IMG/VR virus record: IMGVR_UViG_3300030090_005839 | Coordinates: 1 to 23,849 of that record | Direction: 5' to 3' (one strand) | Origin: a virus | Length of the DNA stretch: 23,849 nucleotides | Shown here: positions 15,847 through 21,904 of the stretch, one piece after another | Position numbering within the stretch: position 1 is the first letter of the stretch | How the letters are laid out: every line of letters begins with the position of its first letter | Notes under the pieces: generated by a model | What the model was told of the DNA's origin: nothing | Databases searched by the model: none | Seen by the model: the letters and a program-made list of their open reading frames with translations, nothing else | Made by a program: the position numbers and the translations under genes

Positions 15847-16005
15847 TCAGTACCATTTACTGGGGTGGGACTCTTCCTGCTCATAAATATAGCAATCATC
15901 GCACAGCATGTCGTCCTTGTAGAATCCTTGGTCTTCTACAGTGTTGTATTGTGATAGCTCTTCTCCGCAGCTATCACAATAGCTTTTTTTGTTTTTGTCG
16001 GGCAT
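15847..16005 (-). CDS. 52-aa zinc-ribbon microprotein
   Basis: ATG at 16005 begins 53 codons ending in TGA at 15849-15847. The protein has CDSC at residues 10-13 and CDDC at 35-38, giving a C-x2-C ... C-x2-C set with 21 residues between pairs, flanked by Tyr and acidic residues. That is a normal spacing for a small zinc ribbon. The first 32 bp overlap the end of the upstream gene. An AAGGAGG lies further upstream than ideal, with AAGTGG closer in. The paired CxxC motifs make coding likely. Function unknown; a role in transcription or replication contacts would be guesswork. Confidence 0.6.
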   Translation of the reverse strand: MPDKNKKSYCDSCGEELSQYNTVEDQGFYKDDMLCDDCYIYEQEESHPSKWY

Positions 16006-16717
16006 TGCTACGACCACTTTTTTCACCCTCCTTATTTTGCTGTGGAGCTTTCTGGCTTAATTCGTCAGCTCTGCTTGCTATGCGCCCAGATAGCTCTTTG
16101 TGGTACTTATGTTCTTTACCAAAGACATTTACTGAGTGATTGTAAATCTCATCTAATCGCTCTTGCGTCTCTGCCTTTCTCACCTGCCCAATAGCCTGCT
16201 TAAACCTGGATGTTGGGTCGTCCCCCACCGTTAATCCTGTATCATCAGGATGATCCTGTGAATACATAGAGCTTGCGCCAGTAGCAATTAAAATACCACC
16301 TACATAAGCTCGTTTTTGCGCCATTTTTTGAATTGTATTCTTAATATCAAACGGGTCGGCCCTACGATATTTACGCTCTTTACTGTTGCAAGACCCTGCG
16401 CTCTCAATATGGACTATCGACTCTTGTGTTCCCGCTCTACGGATATTGCAGTTGTATTCATAATCTATGTAGGGCGGGTCATGAGTAACAGTTTTATCAG
16501 CAACTGATAATTCCACATCTAAGTTAAATAGCCTGGCCAGTAGTTCGGCACCAGGCTTTAGTAGCGTGGGCTTATCTGATCCAGGCCATGCCTTACCTAT
16601 GTGAGTTCCGTCCTCAAAGTGCTGAGAAGTGAACTCCCGCAGCCTACCAGTTAAGGACTGTGCCCCCTTCAAGTCTAATTCTTGTATCGGTCTTTCGATA
16701 ATTGCTGCTTCTTCCAT
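15974..16717 (-). CDS. Putative phage recombination/ssDNA-annealing-type protein
   Basis: The 247-aa protein shows a pattern I have seen in phage and bacterial proteins of uncertain annotation: LLKPGAELLARLFNL (about 52-66), an Ala/Gly-Ser-Cys turn before KERKYR, and KMAQKRAYVGGILIATGAS (about 132-150) followed by a Gln-Asp (YSQD). The last helix group resembles the KMAxKRAxVxA signature and is comparable, loosely, to Rad52/Sak-type annealing proteins. The C-terminus (about 205-247) is disordered and Lys/Gln-rich, suited to nucleic acid or protein contact. Neighbours (RusA, SSB, initiator) fit a recombination role. Treat the annealing function as a hypothesis. The start has GAGG 10 nt upstream. 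Confidence 0.5.
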   Translation of the reverse strand: MEEAAIIERPIQELDLKGAQSLTGRLREFTSQHFEDGTHIGKAWPGSDKPTLLKPGAELLARLFNLDVELSVADKTVTHDPPYIDYEYNCNIRRAGTQESIVHIESAGSCNSKERKYRRADPFDIKNTIQKMAQKRAYVGGILIATGASSMYSQDHPDDTGLTVGDDPTSRFKQAIGQVRKAETQERLDEIYNHSVNVFGKEHKYHKELSGRIASRADELSQKAPQQNKEGEKSGRSNARQKQKKLL

Positions 16718-16719
16718 TA

Positions 16720-16983
16720 TTAAATTTCCTCTCTAAGGCCCCTAGAAGCCCCATTCTGGGACGTTTCCCCTATATTTGATGTATGGCTACCCTCATTTGG
16801 ATAAACCTCCTCAAACCAGCTTGTTACTTTCTCGGGCACCCACCATACAAGGCCGTACCCATCATGCTCTGCTGGTGGTAATGATTGCCCAAGCCGTCTG
16901 CGGTCATAAAACCACTGCCTTGATTTTCCACAACCCTCTGCAACCTGGGTTATAGACTTATAAACTTTTATATCACTAGCCAT
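16720..16983 (-). CDS. Small HTH DNA-binding protein (excisionase/MerR-like)
   Basis: In this 87-aa protein, residues about 8-55 form a winged helix-turn-helix-like domain: YKSITQVAEGCGKSRQWFYD (first helices and recognition helix), a loop, then VWWVPEKVTSWFEEVY. This is the usual shape of Xis/AlpA-type DNA-binding proteins. The C-terminal 30 residues are polar and likely flexible. AGGAG precedes the ATG, which overlaps the upstream gene by 8 bp. A regulatory role is likely. It is not evidence of lysogeny, as no integrase is visible. Confidence 0.6.
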   Translation of the reverse strand: MASDIKVYKSITQVAEGCGKSRQWFYDRRRLGQSLPPAEHDGYGLVWWVPEKVTSWFEEVYPNEGSHTSNIGETSQNGASRGLREEI

Positions 16984-17182
16984 CTAATTCTCCTTTTTCA
17001 TCACGGCTACCACTAAGCTCAAGAACCACGTCGATCCCCACTGCAAGTTTGCATAATTGGTCTCGTACGGTAATTAGTTGCTCGTCAGTAAAACCTACTG
17101 GCAGAGCCTCCTTGATATTGCTTTCATTGACAGGACGGCTGTCAAGAAAGACAAACGTTTTTCCTACATCTAAATCAGACAC
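16976..17182 (-). CDS. Small protein of unknown function
   Basis: The GTG at 17182 is chosen over an earlier TTG (17239) because GAGGAAGGAG lies 5 nt before it, while the TTG lies within a promoter -35 box. The 68-aa product starts MSDLDVGKTFVF and has a central stretch LPVGFTDEQLITVRDQLCKL. It is acidic overall with one Cys. No motif is recognised. The gene overlaps the HTH gene by 8 bp, so both are probably read from the promoter just upstream. Confidence 0.55.
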   Translation of the reverse strand: MSDLDVGKTFVFLDSRPVNESNIKEALPVGFTDEQLITVRDQLCKLAVGIDVVLELSGSRDEKGELDG

Positions 17183-17211
17183 TTTGTCTCCTTCCTCTAG
17201 ATTCGTAAGGT

Positions 17212-17239
17212 AGTGTACCAAACCCACAAAATGTGTCAA
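17212..17239 (-). promoter_or_regulatory. Sigma-70-like promoter
   Basis: On the minus strand, TTGACA (17239-17234) and TACACT (17217-17212, 4 of 6 to TATAAT) are 16 bp apart. The perfect -35 box lies in the gap after the phosphoesterase gene. It would start a short leader ahead of the GAGGAAGGAG/GTG at 17182 and could drive the whole minus-strand run down to the resolvase gene. Confidence 0.5.
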
Positions 17240-17242
17240 GCC

Positions 17243-18268
17243 CTACTTGTTATACAGCTTTGCCATTGCTTTCCAGTCCATGTCTGGGCTGAGTAGGTAT
17301 GGGTGCAGGTGGTCGTCAGTGCTGGCCTTGAGGATTACTGCTCCTTGCTGCATCTCTGAGGTTGTCCCATCAGTTTTTAACTGGTATGGGATTAGGTCGG
17401 GATTTGCAGACATTCCGCAGTCTATAGCGTAGTAGTAGCCTGAGATGTCACGGCCCATAGAATTTAGGTGTTGGTGTGCGACGATGGTGTTGCACCTTTT
17501 TTTGGTTGCTAGTTGCCTGGCAAAACTAAGGGGGGTGGCTCTGCCCCTACGAGGATGGGAAACCCTCCACTTATCCTTACCGTGAACAACTTCGACCCAC
17601 TCAAAATCGGTTAGTGTGAGTGAGCCTTTTTGCCACCACTGCTCCCACAGGTAATGGCCAATAGGTGAGGATTTCATTAGTCTGATTTCATGGTTCCCCT
17701 GCATATGGAACACTCGCTCGAAGGTGTTTTGTAACGCCTCCATAGCTTTACTGGATTCCAGCATTTCAATTTCAAAGCTATCTGTGTCATCCGCTGCTGT
17801 ATTTGCATGCGTACTAAACGCATCGTTGTTGATAAGGTCACCTGCAAGCAGCACATCTTTGACCCCCCAGGACAAAGCAAGATCAATGCATTTATTCATT
17901 AGTTCATGGTCTTGGGAAGGAATATGGCAGTCACTAAGAATCAACAACCCATCAGTTTTAATACGAGCACCAATCGTTCTGGGTGTTCGGGGAGATGGGG
18001 CTATCCTGGAAGCAGAGACCCTTCTGGCTTTAGGGGTGTCCTTTGCTATCGCAGCCAGCGTTGCTTGTCCCTCAGCAGCTCTTGCAGCAGAAGCCTCACG
18101 CCTCTTGTTGCGCCATTGATTGATACGCCTTGGCACATCAGTCTCTGCTAAGAGGCCTTGTCTTTTTAATTCCCCCCACTTGACCTGAAATTTAACAAAC
18201 GTATCTGTGGCTTCGTCGGCTGCTAAACGTGTTTCAGCCTCGTTCCAATGTTGATATATGCGTGGCAC
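17243..18268 (-). CDS. Calcineurin-like metallophosphoesterase
   Basis: The 341-aa protein has the catalytic domain from about residue 105. Family metal-binding motifs appear in order: SDCH (Asp113, His115), GDLINND (Asp144), GNHE (Asn192, His193) and AHQH (His265, His267), so all main ligand groups are present. It should hydrolyse phosphoesters with two metal ions; nuclease, phosphatase and cyclic nucleotide activities all occur in this family. The N-terminal 100 residues are helical, Arg- and Ala-rich, with a Pro/Ser/Arg linker (about 78-100), possibly a nucleic-acid-binding extension. The start is GTG, with GAGGAAG 4-5 nt upstream. Its place among recombination genes favours a nucleic-acid substrate, but this is inference. 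Confidence 0.85.
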   Translation of the reverse strand: MPRIYQHWNEAETRLAADEATDTFVKFQVKWGELKRQGLLAETDVPRRINQWRNKRREASAARAAEGQATLAAIAKDTPKARRVSASRIAPSPRTPRTIGARIKTDGLLILSDCHIPSQDHELMNKCIDLALSWGVKDVLLAGDLINNDAFSTHANTAADDTDSFEIEMLESSKAMEALQNTFERVFHMQGNHEIRLMKSSPIGHYLWEQWWQKGSLTLTDFEWVEVVHGKDKWRVSHPRRGRATPLSFARQLATKKRCNTIVAHQHLNSMGRDISGYYYAIDCGMSANPDLIPYQLKTDGTTSEMQQGAVILKASTDDHLHPYLLSPDMDWKAMAKLYNK

Positions 18269-18296
18269 AGCACTTCCTCGCTGAAGCCTCCCTCAA

Positions 18297-18313
18297 AAGA
18301 TCATTAAGATCAT
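18297..18313 (-). repeat. Direct repeat of AAGATCAT with a 9-bp period
   Basis: AAGATCAT occurs at 18297-18304 and 18306-18313, in the 117-bp gap upstream of the phosphoesterase gene. This could be an operator pair. A TATGAT next to it on the minus strand might be a -10 box, but no -35 is clear. Confidence 0.3.
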
Positions 18314-18385
18314 ACCCTACTAGAGCAAATCTAAGCCAGTTTTTTATATTGGTGATCTGTCGATTTGCTTTGTAAAGATGTCTCG

Positions 18386-18586
18386 CTATTTAGCTAATTG
18401 TGCTCTAATAGCTTTATCCGCTGCTACAAGTAGAGCGGTAACTGCAACCTGGGTACTTGTACCGACTAGCTCGGTTAGTTCTGGGCCACCAAAAATTTTA
18501 ATTAACTCTGGTGACAGAACACCGACCACACCTGCAACTAATACCCGTATGAACCGCTTACTAGCGGATTTACTGCCAGTTCCCAA
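18386..18586 (-). CDS. Holin-like small membrane protein
   Basis: The 66-aa product starts at TTG 18586, not at the upstream ATG (18601), because AGGAG (18598-18594) lies 7 nt before the TTG and inside the first codons of the longer version. After a basic N-terminus (SKSASKRF) come two hydrophobic segments: about residues 13-30 (IRVLVAGVVGVLSPELIK) and 43-57 (TSTQVAVTALLVAADKA). A basic end follows. Two-helix proteins with an N-terminal KRF(L/I)R are common small phage membrane proteins, some of them holins. The opposite strand also has a frame open here, but it lacks a ribosome site. Confidence 0.6.
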   Translation of the reverse strand: MGTGSKSASKRFIRVLVAGVVGVLSPELIKIFGGPELTELVGTSTQVAVTALLVAADKAIRAQLAK

Positions 18587-18619
18587 ATAAATTCTCCTCA
18601 TTGGAAATGGTGCTCTGAC

Positions 18620-18650
18620 ACCTTACTCGCTTGCGTTATGTTTCTGTCAA
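18620..18650 (-). promoter_or_regulatory. Weak divergent promoter candidate with perfect -35
   Basis: On the minus strand TTGACA (18650-18645) is a perfect -35 box. The best -10 is TAAGGT (18625-18620) at a long 19-bp spacing, so it would be weak or need help. It overlaps the plus-strand promoter for the replication genes and would serve the holin-like gene. Confidence 0.3.
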
Positions 18651-18659
18651 CCCTATATT
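18631..18659 (+). promoter_or_regulatory. Sigma-70-like promoter for the replication genes
   Basis: TTGCGT (18631-18636) and TATATT (18654-18659, 5 of 6 to TATAAT) are separated by 17 bp. The first initiator codon at 18685 is 25 bp past the -10 box, with AGGAAGGAG between. This is the only leader of the plus-strand replication pair. Confidence 0.55.
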
Positions 18660-18684
18660 AGTTGTCCAGAGGAAGGAGATTAAC

Positions 18685-19353
18685 TTGGGAACATGGATTC
18701 GATTTGACACCACTCTGACAAGGCATCCGAAGGTGATTCGTTTGGCAACCCAACTGGGTGTTCCAAGGCATCAGGCAATAGGGATTCTCTGTGAGTTATG
18801 GAGCTTTGCAGTTAACTACGCTGAAGATGGTGACCTAAGTCAGTTTAGTGACGCTGAGATTAGTTATGCGTTGGAGCAAAATGGAAACACTGTAAAAGCG
18901 TTAGTTGCTGCTGGGTTCATAGAGGAGAATGATAATGGGGGTAGACATCTGCACGACTGGCATGAATACCAAGGGGCTTTAATCCATCAGAGACTTCGCA
19001 ATAAAGAGAAACAAAAGCGGTATAGAGAGCGTAACCGTAACGTACCCGTTACGTTACGGGTACATGACGGGGCTACAAGACAAGACGAGACGGAACGAGA
19101 CGAAACTATAGAAAAAGAAAACGTGGCCACTGTGAAAAAGGCAACACGTATTACAGACAAGTTTGTGCAAAAAATGATTGATAGGTATAGGTCGCAAAAG
19201 CCTCAAGCTGTACAAGACGCTATTGCAGATGCTCGTGGGCATAGTAGTTATAAAAAGTGGTCTGATAAGCAGAGATATGTACAAAACTGGCTTCAAAGAA
19301 GGTGGCCTGAAGCTACAACTGACCTTAGTAATTGGGGAGATAGAGAATTATGA
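18685..19353 (+). CDS. Phage replication initiator-like protein (winged-helix N-domain)
   Basis: This 222-aa protein starts at TTG 18685 with a strong AGGAAGGAG; the frame is open further left only through the promoter. Residues about 1-105 are a predicted winged-helix domain (WIRFDTTLTRHPKVIRLATQ, AIGILCELWSFAVNY, VKALVAAGFIEE), as in DnaD/replisome-organiser proteins. A basic, low-complexity linker (about 106-150) includes the segment ATRQDETERDETIEKEN. The C-terminal part (about 155-215) is helical, with KKWSDKQRYVQNWLQRRW, likely for helicase loading. The next gene is DnaB-type helicase, overlapping by 4 bp, which supports an origin-binding/loader role. An origin-like repeat block sits in the linker DNA. 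The catalytic details of loading are inferred. Confidence 0.75.
   Translation: MGTWIRFDTTLTRHPKVIRLATQLGVPRHQAIGILCELWSFAVNYAEDGDLSQFSDAEISYALEQNGNTVKALVAAGFIEENDNGGRHLHDWHEYQGALIHQRLRNKEKQKRYRERNRNVPVTLRVHDGATRQDETERDETIEKENVATVKKATRITDKFVQKMIDRYRSQKPQAVQDAIADARGHSSYKKWSDKQRYVQNWLQRRWPEATTDLSNWGDREL
19030..19123 (+). other. Candidate replication origin inside the initiator gene
   Basis: Four copies of CGTAAC/GTTACG lie within 29 bp: 19030-19035 and 19036-19041 in one direction, 19048-19053 and 19053-19058 in the other. The outer part forms a perfect palindrome CCGTAACG (19035-19042) / CGTTACGG (19052-19059). At 19075-19104 follow six pentamer units (ACAAG, ACAAG, ACGAG, ACGGA, ACGAG, ACGAA), all purine-rich on one strand. 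An A-rich stretch (19103-19121) comes next. Binding sites followed by a strand-biased A-rich stretch inside an initiator gene is the layout of the lambda origin. Function is inferred. Confidence 0.45.
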
Positions 19354-20603
19354 ATGACCATGTAATAAATGAGGCGGAGAAGTCTTTATTGGGGGCACTC
19401 TTACTGAGGCCCGAAGAAATCCTGGAGGTAGCAGATAAATTACAGCCAGAGCAATTTAGCTCGGCCCAGCACAAAGCTATTTACTCTGCCATGTGCAGCC
19501 TTGATGTTGACGGGGAGGGAGTAGATCCGATTTCTATTGCAACTAAATTGGCAGGAAAGCAGGAGCTAGATGTAGCTGGTGGGGAGTCGTATGTGTCTGG
19601 GTTATTAAGTGACGCTCCAATGATGATAGACACAAAGCAATACATCAAAATTATTACGCAGGCTGCTGGGTTGAGGCACATTTTAAATGTAACAAGAAGG
19701 GCTACGGCTTCAGTAGAGCAGGGGGGTGAACCTGCTGACATAGCTGCAACGTTAGTTTCTGAGGTTTCAAAAGGAGCATTGGCAGAGCAAGATGAAGTGT
19801 GGCTTAAAGATGTGCTTTTAGAAATGTCTGACACAGGACATAAACCAATGGAGGGGACGCTAACCACAGGGATAACTCGGTTTGATAGCGAGTTGGGCGG
19901 TTGGCACCCTGGGGAGCTGATTCTTATTGCTGCCAGGACAAGTGTGGGCAAGACGGCCCTGGCTTTACAGCTAGCAAATCATATAGCTGGGTGTGACAAA
20001 GCACTACTTTTTGTGACACTAGAAATGAGTAACCGACAGTTAGCGGAGAGGTTATTGGCTTCTGAAACAGAGGTCTCTACTGCCTATTTTAGGAACCCTA
20101 ACGAACCCGACATGGATTTATCTAGGGTGGGGCCTGGTTACGCAAAGCTATACGAGTACCCGTTCATACTGACAGGAACAAGAGAAATAAACAGGCTTGC
20201 TGCCCAGGCAAAAAGATTAAAGGCACAGCATGATATTGCTGCGATTTTTGTAGACTATGTTCAGCTCATGCGCTCCACGGAAAAGACAAATAGAAGACAC
20301 GAGGAAGTGGGCCTTATTTCAAATGGGCTAAAAGCAATAGCGAACAACTTAGAGATCCCAGTTATAGCCTGTACACAGGCAAACAGGGATGCAGCTAACG
20401 AACCGCTACAGCTTCACCACCTCCGAGAGTCAGGCTCCCTTGAAATGGATGCGGATATTGTGCTTCTGCTACACGAGGATGGAAATGACCATGTCAAAGT
20501 TAAGGTTGCTAAAAACCGCAACGGACGGGCAGGGTCAGTCGTTACATTCCGTTTCAACAAGGCTTATGGAATTTTTACTCATGTTCCAACGGCTGACTTC
20601 TAA
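19350..20603 (+). CDS. dnaB-like: DnaB-type replicative DNA helicase
   Basis: This 417-aa protein would be a hexameric ATP-driven helicase opening the fork and recruiting primase. The N-terminal domain (about 5-145) has the DnaB signature EKSLLGALLLRPE and the following helices. The RecA-like domain shows Walker A ARTSVGKT (195-202, Lys201), the catalytic Glu225 in TLEMS, Walker B IFVDYVQLM (299-307, Asp302), then CTQANRDA and RESGSLEMDAD as later motifs. At 417 aa it is slightly shorter than bacterial DnaB (about 470). The ATG overlaps the stop of the initiator gene by 4 bp. No primase is seen in this window. Confidence 0.93.
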   Translation: MNDHVINEAEKSLLGALLLRPEEILEVADKLQPEQFSSAQHKAIYSAMCSLDVDGEGVDPISIATKLAGKQELDVAGGESYVSGLLSDAPMMIDTKQYIKIITQAAGLRHILNVTRRATASVEQGGEPADIAATLVSEVSKGALAEQDEVWLKDVLLEMSDTGHKPMEGTLTTGITRFDSELGGWHPGELILIAARTSVGKTALALQLANHIAGCDKALLFVTLEMSNRQLAERLLASETEVSTAYFRNPNEPDMDLSRVGPGYAKLYEYPFILTGTREINRLAAQAKRLKAQHDIAAIFVDYVQLMRSTEKTNRRHEEVGLISNGLKAIANNLEIPVIACTQANRDAANEPLQLHHLRESGSLEMDADIVLLLHEDGNDHVKVKVAKNRNGRAGSVVTFRFNKAYGIFTHVPTADF

Positions 20604-20941
20604 CCGTATGTCTGAGAAGTCGACATCATCGAACTCATCGAACTCTACATCTGTCAGTCAACTGGATACTAGGGTATACCCCTGAGACCCGTCTTAAGTG
20701 TCTTAAGTGTCTTAATCACTGTCGTTTTACCCTGTAATAAGACGGGTAAGACGGGTAAGACGGGTATTCGGCATGGTACCCCTGGCAGAGACAGAGTAAG
20801 TCCCACTACCTGTGGTGGGGGACAGAATATCAGTCGTTAACAGCTAACAGATTCTCATCAATTATGGCTTATTACAAAATATTCAGTTTATAGATAGTGG
20901 GACTCAATACGTAGTATGCCAGCTTTTGAAGGGAAATACAA
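20604..20941. other. Convergent intergenic region with repeats
   Basis: Between the helicase and the convergent coiled-coil gene lie 338 bp without a gene I trust. They hold TCATCGAAC twice (20626-20643), the palindrome GGTATACC, the 3+3 inverted 9-bp array described separately, and an inverted pair AGTCCCACTA (20799-20808) / TAGTGGGACT (20895-20904). A short stem near 20800-20822 could end transcription, but no T-tract follows. Both neighbours end here, so the region does not carry their promoters. It may carry an origin, a partition or packaging signal, or a bidirectional terminator. Confidence 0.7.
20687..20765. repeat. Inverted array of 9-bp repeats (3 + 3)
   Basis: Left: GTCTTAAGT (20691-20699), GTCTTAAGT (20700-20708), GTCTTAATC (20709-20717). 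Right: AAGACGGGT three times (20739-20747, 20748-20756, 20757-20765). The left set reads outward as ACCCGTCTT (20687-20695), the exact inverse of the right unit. All units keep the core GTCTTA/TAAGAC, with a 9-bp period on each side and about 21 bp between the arms. Confidence 0.85.
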
Positions 20942-21223
20942 CTAAGCCTTGTTCTGATCCAGAGCTTCAGACAGCCTGGTAGACACACTCTTATATTCAG
21001 TAGCGTGAATCCGCTTCAACTCTTTTGATAAAGCTATACAGATATGCTTCAAGTTTCTAACCTCAAGCTCTAGCTTGTAGATCCGTTGCTCATGGGACTC
21101 GGGTGCCTCTAATAGCTCTATCTCAGCCTCTAACCTAGCCTGTTGCTCGGACTCTAGTAATCGATTGTCCCAAATAGGCAAGTCTTCCTGGAAGGGTAGG
21201 TCTTGGTCGTGTCCGTTTGGCAT
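20942..21223 (-). CDS. Coiled-coil protein following ssb
   Basis: This 93-aa protein is mainly one amphipathic helix (about 20-90): EQQARLEAEIELLEA, YKLELEVRNLKHICIALSKE. It is probably a dimeric coiled coil. I start it at ATG 21223, one base after the ssb stop, which suits translation re-initiation; the frame is open for about 29 more codons inside ssb, so a longer form (ATG at 21256) is possible. No enzyme motif. Being next to ssb suggests an accessory role in replication, by position only. Confidence 0.6.
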   Translation of the reverse strand: MPNGHDQDLPFQEDLPIWDNRLLESEQQARLEAEIELLEAPESHEQRIYKLELEVRNLKHICIALSKELKRIHATEYKSVSTRLSEALDQNKA

Positions 21224-21224
21224 A

Positions 21225-21605
21225 TTAAAATGGTTGATCGTCAAATGGCAGCTCATCGTCTCTTCTTTTTTGTGGCTGGGATCTGGTGCGGGATCGCTCA
21301 GGCCCACCATGCCATTTTGTGCGATCAGATACTACATTGATATCAGTAGCTTCTGTCCCATCATTTTTGACCCAAGAATTAAGGAATGCCTCTCCAGAAA
21401 CGGTTATCTCGGCTCCTTTTTTTAGGTGGTTATAAATCGCTACACCTGGCTTTCCATAGACAGCCACTTGAAACCAGGTGGTTTCATCTTTTCTGTTTAC
21501 CCCCACAGAAAAACGGCACAACTTTGCACCACTACTAGTGTCGTAAAGTTTTGGATCGGTGCCCATGTTGCCTGATATTGTGATTGTCGCTAAACCGTCA
21601 GCCAT
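21225..21605 (-). CDS. ssb: Single-stranded DNA-binding protein
   Basis: This 126-aa protein has one OB-fold domain (about 1-95): ATITISGNMGTDPKL, CRFSVGVNRKD, WFQVAVYGKPG and GAEITVSGEAF are the standard strands of bacterial-type SSB. A basic linker (about 98-112) follows, and the tail DDELPFDDQPF is the acidic tip that SSB uses to bind partner proteins. It coats exposed single strands during replication and recombination. The ATG at 21605 is chosen because SSB proteins begin there and AGG-rich DNA precedes it; the frame runs on upstream through the leader, where it loses SSB likeness. Confidence 0.93.
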   Translation of the reverse strand: MADGLATITISGNMGTDPKLYDTSSGAKLCRFSVGVNRKDETTWFQVAVYGKPGVAIYNHLKKGAEITVSGEAFLNSWVKNDGTEATDINVVSDRTKWHGGPERSRTRSQPQKRRDDELPFDDQPF

Positions 21606-21641
21606 TATCTTACCTGTCCTTCTGTATGTATGGCTTCCAAG

Positions 21642-21671
21642 GGAGAGGGGGTGTGGGAGACTCCCCTCTCC
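21642..21671 (-). promoter_or_regulatory. Stem-loop in the ssb leader
   Basis: GGAGAGGGG (21642-21650) and CCCCTCTCC (21663-21671) are perfect inverse copies around a 12-nt loop, 37-66 bp upstream of the ssb ATG on its transcript. No T-run follows in either direction, so it is more likely a translational or stability element than a terminator. Confidence 0.45.
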
Positions 21672-21737
21672 GCAGGAATAATGAAAGATAGAAATGGGTG
21701 AATTACCAGGAAGGCGGTGCATTCACTCTCGCTTTCT

Positions 21738-21774
21738 ATAATATGATGTTATCAGAAAAGTGCCTTAGAAACAA
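21738..21774 (-). promoter_or_regulatory. Candidate ssb promoter (weak)
   Basis: On the minus strand TTGTTT (21774-21769) and TAACAT (21751-21746) are 17 bp apart; a closer TATTAT (21743-21738) could be the -10 box instead. The site lies in the 170-bp gap upstream of ssb, downstream of a microprotein stop. Confidence 0.3.
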
Positions 21775-21775
21775 G

Positions 21776-21904
21776 CTAGCAGATAAATGCACAGTGTCCA
21801 GCAGCCAATAAGGCAACGTACAGTGCTCCTCCATAGACCAAGAGAACACCGATAGCTACTGCCACCTTGACCAGCAGTTTTTTTAATAGAAAATCAACGT
21901 CCAG
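21776..21904 (-). CDS. 42-aa membrane microprotein with a probable CTG start
   Basis: The minus strand has a frame open from just after a TGA, with no ATG, GTG or TTG until deep inside it. A CTG at 21904 lies 6 nt after AAAGGAG (21917-21911), a canonical site overlapping the last codons of the upstream gene. The product has a short amphipathic start (DVDFLLKKLLVKV), then one strong transmembrane segment (VAIGVLLVYGGALYVALLAA), and ends in HCAFIC. It overlaps the upstream gene by 11 bp. Hydrophobicity, ribosome site and position support a real gene; the non-standard start lowers my confidence. Confidence 0.4.
   Translation of the reverse strand: MDVDFLLKKLLVKVAVAIGVLLVYGGALYVALLAAGHCAFIC

Noticed and set aside
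16720-16983. Evidence of lysogeny from the excisionase-like protein
   Set aside because: Small HTH proteins of this shape are also general regulators, and no integrase, repressor pair or attachment site was found.
18378-18590. 70-codon plus-strand frame opposite the holin-like gene
   Set aside because: No Shine-Dalgarno and Thr/Ser/Pro-rich composition typical of an antisense shadow; the minus-strand frame has a good ribosome site and membrane segments.
19481-19951. 156-codon minus-strand frame inside the helicase gene
   Set aside because: Ser/Pro/Cys-rich product typical of an antisense frame; the opposite strand encodes a clear DnaB-type domain.
20608-20685. 25-codon frame after the helicase (MSEKSTSSNSS...)
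   Set aside because: No ribosome site, very low complexity, and it lies in repeat-rich DNA; too weak to call a gene.
20687-20765. CRISPR-like array
   Set aside because: Units are 9 bp with no unique spacers between them and occur in inverted orientation; this is an iteron or operator pattern.
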